In this document: positions 1 to 6,645 of the stretch, piece by piece
How positions within the stretch are numbered: the first letter of the stretch is position 1
How the letters are laid out: each line of letters opens with the position of its first letter
NCBI RefSeq assembly: GCF_003437035.1
Contig: NZ_QSRL01000001.1
Location: forward strand, 310,001 to 374,000
Direction: 5' to 3'
Origin: Collinsella sp. TF08-11AT
GTDB lineage: Bacteria > Actinomycetota > Coriobacteriia > Coriobacteriales > Coriobacteriaceae
DNA length: 64,000 bases
Translations under genes and position numbers: made by a program
Notes under the pieces: model-generated
Databases searched by the model: none
What the model saw: the letters and a program-made list of their open reading frames with translations, nothing else
What the model was told of the DNA's origin: nothing

Positions 1-390
1 CTTGAACTCGACGTCCGAGCAATAGCCCACGACGTCGCCCGATTCCGTGCGCACGTCCATACCGACCCAGATGATGCAATCGTCCAGGTTGATGTCGAGG
101 CGCTTGGCGGCGGCGGCATCGTACGTGTCCTTGACGTCATCGACCGCAATGGCGCCCTCGTAGACACCAATGGCGTCGAGCGCTACGAATCGATCGGGAC
201 GCTCGATCATGCCCGCGATATCGGACTGGCGGACCATAAAGCCGACCACGCGCGTACCGCCCGGGGTAAAGACCGGAAAGTGAATCTTTCCGAGCTTTTT
301 AGGGCTGCGCGGCGTGCCGTCCTTTTTGGTGCGCTTGTCCTCGGTAGGCTTGCGATAGATCTTGGCGCCGACAAAATCCCCGGCGCGCAT
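1..390 (-). CDS. PRC-barrel-like protein, C-terminus beyond window
   Basis: The frame begins with ATG at 388-390, reads MRAGDFVGAKIYRKPTEDK and stays open to the window edge, so the C-terminus is missing. The later part (VVGFMVRQSDIAGMIERPDR, then DDCIIWVGMDVRTESGDVVG) has the alternating strand pattern and the GxxVG turn of PRC-barrel domains. Such domains are small beta barrels found in ribosome maturation and photosynthetic reaction-centre proteins. The start codon overlaps the TAA stop of the upstream YtxH gene, which implies translational coupling. The specific role is unknown; family assignment is by pattern only. Confidence 0.6.
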   Translation of the reverse strand, partial: MRAGDFVGAKIYRKPTEDKRTKKDGTPRSPKKLGKIHFPVFTPGGTRVVGFMVRQSDIAGMIERPDRFVALDAIGVYEGAIAVDDVKDTYDAAAAKRLDINLDDCIIWVGMDVRTESGDVVGYCSDVEFK

Positions 391-779
391 TATGCCTCGG
401 TCGAGGGCTCCGCAGCCTCGGTATCAGCCTCGACGGCGTTCTCGACCACGACGTCGGCGGCAGGCGTCACGTTGCCACCCGAAATGGCGTCGTTGAGCTG
501 CTCGCGCAGCTGGTCCATGCGCTCGCGGGCCAGGTCGACCTTGGCGCGCAGGTCGTCGGTCTTGGCGTCGACCATCGGGCCAAAGTCATTCACCGCAGCA
601 CGGGCCTCCTCGGCGCTGTGCTCGTAGGTGTCGCGCATATTGTCCCAGGCGTCGTTGGCGATATCGGCAGCCATGGCGCGGGTCTCGGCGCCCGAGCGCG
701 GGGCCAGAGCAACACCGATAATAGCGCCGGCAGCGGCACCAAAAAGTGCGCCAGAGACAAAGCTGAAAGTCTTACCCAT
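390..779 (-). CDS. YtxH-domain protein
   Basis: About 129 residues. It starts MGKTFSFVSGALFGAAAGAI, one glycine/alanine-rich membrane segment ending in LAPRSG, the signature of YtxH-type general-stress proteins. A long charged helix follows (about residues 35-100, heptad-like LRAKVDLARERMDQLREQL), then an acidic Ala/Glu tail. ATG at 779 was chosen because GGAGAGG lies 7 nt upstream; an ATG two codons earlier is too close to that site. It is expected to be a membrane-anchored coiled-coil protein. Its stop overlaps the start of the PRC-barrel gene, so the two are probably made together. Confidence 0.75.
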   Translation of the reverse strand: MGKTFSFVSGALFGAAAGAIIGVALAPRSGAETRAMAADIANDAWDNMRDTYEHSAEEARAAVNDFGPMVDAKTDDLRAKVDLARERMDQLREQLNDAISGGNVTPAADVVVENAVEADTEAAEPSTEA

Positions 780-830
780 GATCATTCCTCTCCTGCGGGC
801 ACGTCGGTGCCCACCGTTTGAATGCTGTCC

Positions 831-836
831 ATTATA
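831..836 (-). promoter_or_regulatory. candidate -10 box for the YtxH/PRC pair
   Basis: Reads TATAAT on the minus strand, about 50 nt upstream of the chosen YtxH start, inside the 136-nt gap that follows the preceding gene. No convincing -35 hexamer is present at 17 nt, so this is a weak call. Confidence 0.35.
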
Positions 837-915
837 CCCGCAGCGCATCACTTGCCGCTCCGCTCATCTGCGTACGGCAAAGGTGCAGGTACGTGATGGT
901 GATAAACGCGTAGGC

Positions 916-1749
916 CTACTCCTGAGGCATAGCCGGCATGGCCACCGTGGCACCCGGGTCCTCGCCGGCGCCGTCCACGAGCGGCAGGCCGCCCTCATGC
1001 GCAGGTCCTGCCGGAACCGTCGCCGCACCGCCAAAGACGGCAGCGGAGGCCTCGTGGCTCTCGGCAACCGCGCCCTCGGTATCAATCGCCACCTGGGGCT
1101 CGTCGTCAAAGTTGGGGACGCCCTGGGGCTCGGTGGGAACGGGCTCGGCGGTCGCATCGGCAACGGGCTCGGCGTCGACCGGCACATCGCCCTCGTCAGC
1201 GCCCTCGTCCTCGGCAGCATCTTCGCCGTTCGCAGCGGCGACGGCCTCGTGAGGATCCTTGCCCTCGGCCTCGGCGCGCATGCCCAGCACCAGGTTGCGC
1301 AGGCCCGCGACCGTGCCTTCCACGTCGGGGGCAGGCTGGTCGGCGTGCAGGTACGCCCAGTCCATCATAAAGGTGGCCGACGACAGCGCACCGATGGCCA
1401 GTGCGTCGTCGGGGCACGAAAGCTCGACCTCAAAGACACGCTCGTCATGCTCGCTTACGCGCGTGCGGCCGCACGAGATGCTACCGGCAAGACCGGTCTC
1501 GTTCATGAGCTCGACCGTCACGTGCTCCAGCAGGTGGCAGAGCTCGGTCTGACCCATGCAGTCCTGGAACTCGCGGCCGGAATCACCCAGGCACAGGTGC
1601 TTGGCAATCGCCGGTACCAGGTAGTACACGCGCGCCGTGGCCTCGATGTCCTCCGAGGTCATGAGCGGCATGCCGGGGTTCACCAGCACATGCGCGCAGA
1701 TCTTGTCCTCGCTGACGGTGACCTTAAGGATGTTGAACAGGCCTGCCAT
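916..1749 (-). CDS. protein resembling the cyanophycin-synthetase N-terminal domain
   Basis: 277 residues with ATG at 1749 and AGGGGAGAG just upstream. Residues 1-140 include CHLLEHVTVELMNETGL, close to the HLxEHVxxEL motif I associate with the N-terminal domain of cyanophycin synthetase and related ligases. There is no ATP-grasp or Mur-ligase part. Residues from about 150 are a low-complexity Ala/Glu/Asp/Pro tail. The gene lies 24 nt after the CNNM transporter gene and is probably in its operon. The motif match is from memory; the function of a stand-alone domain of this kind is unknown. An alternative is a small regulatory or scaffold protein. Confidence 0.6.
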   Translation of the reverse strand: MAGLFNILKVTVSEDKICAHVLVNPGMPLMTSEDIEATARVYYLVPAIAKHLCLGDSGREFQDCMGQTELCHLLEHVTVELMNETGLAGSISCGRTRVSEHDERVFEVELSCPDDALAIGALSSATFMMDWAYLHADQPAPDVEGTVAGLRNLVLGMRAEAEGKDPHEAVAAANGEDAAEDEGADEGDVPVDAEPVADATAEPVPTEPQGVPNFDDEPQVAIDTEGAVAESHEASAAVFGGAATVPAGPAHEGGLPLVDGAGEDPGATVAMPAMPQE

Positions 1750-1773
1750 AACTCTCCCCTACTCTTCCTTGCC

Positions 1774-3147
1774 CTACTCGTCGCCGTCGTGCGGATTCGC
1801 GGAACCCGCACCCGACGTCGTCGGCTCGTTTACCGAAGACTCGGAATCCTTCTTATCGGTTTCGGCCGGAGCGATCACGCGAATGAGCGAGATGCGCTGG
1901 CCACGCATCGACTGCACTTTAAACTTGTACCCCGCGACCTCAAACACCTCTCCGATGTCGGGCACCGAGTCACAAAGCTCCAAAATCCAGCCGGCGATGG
2001 TCTCATAATCATCGCTTTCCTCGAGCGGCCAACCAAGCTCAATCGCGTCATCGCACGAAAAACGCCCATCGACGAGCCACTCGCGGCGCGAAAGGCGCGT
2101 GAGGTACTTGTTGTCGGGGTCGAACTCGTCCTCGATCTCGCCGACGATCTCCTCGACGATATCCTCGATGGTGATGATGCCGGCCGTGCCGCCGTACTCG
2201 TCCACGACCACCACGATCTGGTCGTGCGAGGTCTGCATCTCGGACAGCAGCGGCAGGATGTCCTTGGTGTCGGGCACAAAGGTGGCGTCGCGCAGGTAAT
2301 CGGCGATGGGCTGGTCGCCCTTGCCGTCGAGCGCGGGCTGGATCAGGTCCTTGATGTGCGCGATGCCCGCGACGTTGTCGGGGTCCTCGTGATAGACGGG
2401 GATGCGGCTGAAGCCGGTCTGGCGCATGGTGGACAACACGTCGGCGACCGTCTCGTCGTCCTCGCACATGGTGGTGTCCACGCGCGGCACCATGACCTCG
2501 CGGGCAACGGTGTCGCCCAGGTCGAAGATCTCGTGGATCATACGCTTTTCCTCGTCGAGCAGGTCGTCCTGCTCCGAGACCATGTACTTGATCTCTTCTT
2601 CCGAGACGTTCTGACGGTCGTCGGCACTCTTGATGCGCAGAATGCGGGCCAGGCCATCGGAGCAAGCGCCAGTCAGCCACACGAGCGGACGGGCGATCTT
2701 TTGGAACACGGAAAGCGGTCCCACGACCTGCTTGGATACGCCCTCGGCATTGGCCAGGCCGATGCGCTTGGGGACGAGCTCGCCGATCACGATGGACACG
2801 AAGGCGACCGCGACGGTGATGATGACCGGCGCCAGGCCGCGCGCGATGGCGGAGAGCGGCGCGATGCCAAAGCTCATGAGCCACGTGGCGAGCGGGTCGG
2901 ACAGGCTCGTCGAGGCAACGGCGGACGAGGCGAAGCCCACGAGCGTGATGGCGACCTGGATGGTAGCCAACAGCTGATCGGAGTCGGCGGCGAGCTGGAC
3001 GGCGCGCTCGGCGCGCTTGTCGCCCTCCTCGGCATCGTGTTCCAACACGGCGCGCTTGGCCGTGGTGAGAGCCATCTCGGACATGGAGAAGTAGCCGTTG
3101 ATAAGCGTCAGGACAAGCGTGGTAATAAGGGAGATGGTTATGTCCAT
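1774..3147 (-). CDS. CNNM/CorC-family (HlyC-type) ion transporter
   Basis: About 457 residues. The N-terminus (to about 190) is a DUF21/CNNM membrane domain with several hydrophobic helices and the motif IGELVPKRIGLANAE. Two CBS domains follow (MVPRVDTTMCEDDETVADVL onward, and EYGGTAGIITIEDIVEEIVG), then a CorC/HlyC C-terminal domain (about 345-420) and a short acidic tail. CNNM proteins move Mg2+ or regulate its transport, with CBS domains sensing nucleotide; 'hemolysin' is a historical name. ATG at 3147 begins MDITISLITTLVL, giving a clean N-terminal membrane helix; the frame is open further upstream but only with non-ATG codons. Confidence 0.88.
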   Translation of the reverse strand: MDITISLITTLVLTLINGYFSMSEMALTTAKRAVLEHDAEEGDKRAERAVQLAADSDQLLATIQVAITLVGFASSAVASTSLSDPLATWLMSFGIAPLSAIARGLAPVIITVAVAFVSIVIGELVPKRIGLANAEGVSKQVVGPLSVFQKIARPLVWLTGACSDGLARILRIKSADDRQNVSEEEIKYMVSEQDDLLDEEKRMIHEIFDLGDTVAREVMVPRVDTTMCEDDETVADVLSTMRQTGFSRIPVYHEDPDNVAGIAHIKDLIQPALDGKGDQPIADYLRDATFVPDTKDILPLLSEMQTSHDQIVVVVDEYGGTAGIITIEDIVEEIVGEIEDEFDPDNKYLTRLSRREWLVDGRFSCDDAIELGWPLEESDDYETIAGWILELCDSVPDIGEVFEVAGYKFKVQSMRGQRISLIRVIAPAETDKKDSESSVNEPTTSGAGSANPHDGDE

Positions 3148-3255
3148 CGGGAGTTTCTCGAACCTCCAAGATTCGGGACGTTGGGTAGTAAGCGTAGGTG
3201 ACGGATAGGGCAATTGCGCCGGTCGCCCGTGGGAGCGAGGGCATGGGCGCGGTCG

Positions 3256-3939
3256 CTAGATTACGAAGAGAATCACCGCCATGAACTGGAAGATGCTGCC
3301 GGCGAGCACCCACAAGTGGAAAATACTGTGCAGATAGCGCACGTTTTTGGCGATATAGAACGGCACGCCTGCGGTGTAGCACACGCCGCCGACGGCGAGC
3401 AGGGCAAGTGCCACGGGGTTGAGCAGTGCCACAAGTACGGGCAGCTTAAAGACAACGAGCCAGCCCATCAGCAAGTAGACCAGGCCACTTACCCAGTGCG
3501 GTTGACGTTCGCGCATAAAGCACTCGAGGGCGATGCCGATAATGGCGATGGCCCATACGGCAAAGAACAGCGCAGGGCCGCCGTCGTTTGCGAGCGTGAT
3601 GAGGCAAAACGGGGTATAGCTGCCGGCAATGAGCAGGTAGATGCAGCTGTGGTCGATGATGCGAAACACGCGCTTGGCGCGCGCGGGCTGAATCGCGTGG
3701 TAGAGCGTGGAGGCTAGGTATTCGAGAATAATGCTGACGCCATAGACAATTGCCGCGGCCATGTGGGCCGAGCCTCCGCCGCGCAGGGCGGCGAATACGA
3801 TCAGGAGCACCAGGCCCGCGATACCCAGCAGGCAGCCGACACCATGGGTGACGGAGTTCATGATCTCCTCACCCACCGTGTAGTGTGGAACGGCCGCGGT
3901 CTTGGGTCGCGGCTTAGAACTGTCGCTCGAATCGGACAT
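3256..3939 (-). CDS. hemolysin III / PAQR-family membrane protein
   Basis: About 227 residues with seven predicted membrane segments. The features of YqfA/hemolysin-III proteins are present: HYTVGEEIMNSVTHGVG at the first helix, STLYHA, IIDHSCIYLLIAGSYTP and the C-terminal HSIFHLWVLAGS. The conserved His and Asp residues form the metal site of PAQR-type hydrolases. ATG at 3939 was chosen with GGAGG 11 nt upstream. The gene is divergent from the hydrolase at 4126 and lies upstream of the CNNM gene on the same strand with a 108-nt gap. Its substrate is unknown. Confidence 0.88.
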   Translation of the reverse strand: MSDSSDSSKPRPKTAAVPHYTVGEEIMNSVTHGVGCLLGIAGLVLLIVFAALRGGGSAHMAAAIVYGVSIILEYLASTLYHAIQPARAKRVFRIIDHSCIYLLIAGSYTPFCLITLANDGGPALFFAVWAIAIIGIALECFMRERQPHWVSGLVYLLMGWLVVFKLPVLVALLNPVALALLAVGGVCYTAGVPFYIAKNVRYLHSIFHLWVLAGSIFQFMAVILFVI

Positions 3940-4045
3940 GCCGGTTACATCCTCCAATGTAAAGAGTTCTCAACACTATATCAAAGCGTCTGGGTACGTG
4001 CGAAATTTGCACCTTACGTGACCCTTTGTTTACCCATTCTTTGCT

Positions 4046-4106
4046 TGTTGACGCATCAACGGCGAACATCCATAATGCGCTTGCATTAAATGTTGATGTA
4101 TTAACA
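4046..4106 (+). promoter_or_regulatory. strong promoter with three palindromic operators
   Basis: TTGACG (4048-4053) and CATAAT (4071-4076) are separated by 17 nt, a good sigma-70 promoter for the hydrolase. Two near-identical 16-bp palindromes, 4046-4061 (TGTTGACGCATCAACG) and 4091-4106 (TGTTGATGTATTAACA), differ only by transitions. They sit on the -35 box and on the transcribed leader. A third palindrome, TAATGC-gctt-GCATTA at 4073-4088, covers the -10 box. The arrangement predicts tight repression by one or two dimeric regulators, possibly also acting on the divergent hemolysin-III gene. The regulator is not identifiable in this window. Confidence 0.7.
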
Positions 4107-4125
4107 TCTTATAGGAGAATACCGC

Positions 4126-5091
4126 ATGGCTCAAAACGCACACCCCCATCGAAAGCTCAAGATAGCAGGCATCGTTGCACTGGTGGTTGTCATTGTGCTG
4201 CTCGGATTTGCCGGCAACTTTCTGTTTGACTTCGCGCTGAATCCCCGCGCGCCATACACCATGAAGATGATGCAGGACGGCAAGGACGACAAAGAAAGTG
4301 AGCAGCCGGATGCCGAGGACACCGAGGCACGGGCATGGTTTAAAAAGAATCGCGAGAGCAGCAGCCTCACCGCAGATGACGGAACCGAGCTCTCCGCTTG
4401 GTATTTTGCCGCCTCGGAGAACACCCACGATTACGCCGTCTGCCTGCATGGATATACCAACGAGCCCATCGGTATGGCCCGATACGTCAAGCGATTCCAC
4501 GACCGCGGCATGAACGTGCTCGCACCTGCCGCCCGCGCCCACGAGCGCTCCGGCGGTGACTACATTGGCATGGGCTGGCCCGAGCGACTCGATGTCGTCG
4601 CGTGGATCGGACGGATCGTTGCGGCCGATCCCAAGGCGCGCATCCTGGTCTTTGGCGAGTCGATGGGCGCGGCGACTGCCATGAACGTAGCGGGGGAATC
4701 TCTGCCCGCAAATGTGAAATGCATTATCGAGGACTGCGGCTATACAAGCGTTTGGGACGAGTTTTCCCTGCAGCTCAAGGACGTGTTCGGCCTGCCCAGC
4801 TTTCCCTTGCTCGATGTAGCAAACTTAGTGTGCAACGTGCGCGCAGGCTACGACTTTCATAAGGCGAGCAGTGTGGACCAACTCGAACACGCGACGGTTC
4901 CCATGCTGTTTATCCACGGCGACCAGGACACCTTTGTGCCGTACGACATGCTCGACCAAAACTACGACGCGTGTGCCAGCAAGGTTAAACAGAAGCTCAC
5001 TATCCACGGCGCCACCCACGCCAAGAGCGCGCAAGTTGACCCCGAGCTCTACTGGAACACGGTCGACGACTTCCTCGACAAGAATTTTTAA
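4126..5091 (+). CDS. membrane-anchored alpha/beta hydrolase
   Basis: 321 residues. AGGAGA lies 7 nt before the ATG. Residues 10-35 form one membrane helix after a basic N-terminus, so the catalytic domain is probably outside the cell. Features of a serine hydrolase: HGY oxyanion loop (VCLHGYTNEP), nucleophile elbow GESMG, acid in FIHGDQDTFVP, and catalytic His in HGATHAKS. It is closest in style to the YqkD/BEM46 family of peptidase-S9-like hydrolases. The substrate is unknown. It stands alone, with an operator-rich promoter upstream and a strong terminator downstream, so it is a monocistronic regulated gene. Confidence 0.88.
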   Translation: MAQNAHPHRKLKIAGIVALVVVIVLLGFAGNFLFDFALNPRAPYTMKMMQDGKDDKESEQPDAEDTEARAWFKKNRESSSLTADDGTELSAWYFAASENTHDYAVCLHGYTNEPIGMARYVKRFHDRGMNVLAPAARAHERSGGDYIGMGWPERLDVVAWIGRIVAADPKARILVFGESMGAATAMNVAGESLPANVKCIIEDCGYTSVWDEFSLQLKDVFGLPSFPLLDVANLVCNVRAGYDFHKASSVDQLEHATVPMLFIHGDQDTFVPYDMLDQNYDACASKVKQKLTIHGATHAKSAQVDPELYWNTVDDFLDKNF

Positions 5092-5135
5092 GCAAATAGT
5101 ACGGTTTACTGGTCTATCTGGCCCCTAGCACTTCC

Positions 5136-5175
5136 AAAAAGCCGCCCGTGGGCGCTGTGCTCACGGGCGGTTTTT
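5136..5175 (+). terminator. Rho-independent terminator of the hydrolase gene
   Basis: CCGCCCGTG and CACGGGCGG pair around an 11-nt loop and are followed by TTTTT. A-rich bases precede the stem, so it could also work for the convergent DUF362 gene. Confidence 0.9.
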
Positions 5176-5222
5176 ACTAACGTTGCGCTACAAAAGCGCT
5201 TGATATGTCCAATAGCTAGGCG

Positions 5223-6428
5223 CTATTTGACCTCGATGAGCTCGTACTTGCTCGTGCCCAGGCCGATCTTCTCGGCATGCGCGATGCACGCGCGCCAGTC
5301 GGTGTCGGGATGCGTGATGCAGAAGGGATCCTTGGCCTGCTCGCCCTCCAGATGCTCGTGATTATGCTCCATCTTGGCCGCGCTGTCGGTAAGCTCGGTG
5401 TTAGGCAGCGGCTCGGACGCCAGGACGGCGTCGGCGCAGGCCTGGTCGATGGCGACCGGGTCGAAGCTCGCAAACATGCCGATGTCGTTGACGATGGGCG
5501 TGTCGTTCTCGGCATGGCAATCGCAATTGGGGCTGATATCCATGGCAAGCGAGATATGGAAGCTCGGGCGGCCGTCGACAACGGCCTTGGTGTACTCGGC
5601 GATCTTACAGTTGAGCACGTCGGCCGCGGCGTCATAGCCGGGCTTGATGGCGTCCTGGTTGCACACGCCGATACAGCGGCCGCAGCCCACGCAGCGATCG
5701 TGGTCGATGGCAGCCACGTGAACCGTGCGGGTGCTGCCGTTGGCAAGCTCGCGCTCATGCGTACCGTCAAACGTGATGGCGCCGTGCGCGCAAATCTTCT
5801 CGCAGGCACGGCAACCTACGCAGTTGGTGGTATCGACGCTCGGCTTGCCGGCGGCATGCTGCTCCATCTTGCCGGCACGGCTGCCGCCACCCATACCCAG
5901 GTTCTTCATGGCGCCGCCAAAGCCCGCCTGCTCATGACCCTTAAAGTGCGTAAGGCTGATCACGATGTCGGCATCCATGAGTGCCTGGCCGATCTTTGCC
6001 TCGCGCACATACTCACCACCCTCGACCGGGACGAGTGCCTCGTCGGTACCCTTGAGGCCGTCGGCGATGATGATCTGGCAACCCGTGGCATACGGGGTAA
6101 AGCCGTTCTGGTAGGCGGTGTCGATGTGCTCGAGCGCGTTTTTGCGGCTGCCGACATAAAGCGTGTTGCAGTCGGTGAGGAAGGGCTTGCCGCCCAGCTC
6201 CTTGACGACATCCGCGACGGCGCGGGCGTAGTTGGGGCGCAAAAAGCTCAGATTGCCCAGCTCGCCAAAGTGAATCTTGATAGCGACGAACTTGTTCTCG
6301 AAGTCAATCTGCTCAATACCGGCGCGACGGATGAGACGCTTGAGCTTGTCGAGCTGGCTCTCGCGAGCATGCGTGCGCAGGTTGGTGAAGTACACCTTAG
6401 CGGGTGCTGCGGGTGCAGTTGCGGTCAT
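5223..6428 (-). CDS. DUF362 protein with two 4Fe-4S clusters
   Basis: 401 residues. The N-terminal 190 residues match the DUF362 fold (KIHFGELGNLSFLRP, FLTDCNTLY, HFKGHEQAGFGGAMKNLGMG). Two ferredoxin-type motifs follow: CVGCRACEKIC and CVGCGRCIGVC, each with the downstream proline/alanine spacing typical of 4Fe-4S clusters. The family is common in anaerobes and is assumed to transfer electrons, but no reaction is established. ATG at 6428 gives MTATAPAAPAKVYFTNLRTH. It is convergent with the hydrolase and lies downstream of a repeat element. Confidence 0.88.
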   Translation of the reverse strand: MTATAPAAPAKVYFTNLRTHARESQLDKLKRLIRRAGIEQIDFENKFVAIKIHFGELGNLSFLRPNYARAVADVVKELGGKPFLTDCNTLYVGSRKNALEHIDTAYQNGFTPYATGCQIIIADGLKGTDEALVPVEGGEYVREAKIGQALMDADIVISLTHFKGHEQAGFGGAMKNLGMGGGSRAGKMEQHAAGKPSVDTTNCVGCRACEKICAHGAITFDGTHERELANGSTRTVHVAAIDHDRCVGCGRCIGVCNQDAIKPGYDAAADVLNCKIAEYTKAVVDGRPSFHISLAMDISPNCDCHAENDTPIVNDIGMFASFDPVAIDQACADAVLASEPLPNTELTDSAAKMEHNHEHLEGEQAKDPFCITHPDTDWRACIAHAEKIGLGTSKYELIEVK

Positions 6429-6523
6429 AGATCTATCCCCTCGGTCTATATGGCGTTACAGACATAGAGGATGGTACCCGTTAAAGTAGGGTCGAAGTCA
6501 AGCGCAACGCCGAGTCGTTAGGC

Positions 6524-6645
6524 ACTCATTGGGGACAGACTTAAATGAGTACCGCCAGGGACAGTCCTTGCCAGCCCGGCCAGCGAGCCGGCGAATCGTC
6601 AAAGACTGTCCCCGATGACCAGTCATTTAAGAACGTCCCCGATGA
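6524..6645. repeat. dispersed repeat, copy 1 (GGGGACAG family)
   Basis: Contains CACTCATTGGGGACAGACTT, then GGGACAGTCCTTGCCAGCCC, a GC palindrome around GGCGAATCG, AAAGACTGTCCCC and GAACGTCCCC. The same blocks occur in the same order at 10131-10320. The GGGACAGTC and GACTGTCCC blocks can pair into a long hairpin. It lies directly after the stop codon of the FtsX-type permease gene. Confidence 0.85.

Noticed and set aside
628-3201. Plus-strand open frame of 857 codons
   Set aside because: It lies opposite three genes with recognisable domains and good ribosome sites, and its sequence is Arg/His/Gly/Val-rich shadow composition.
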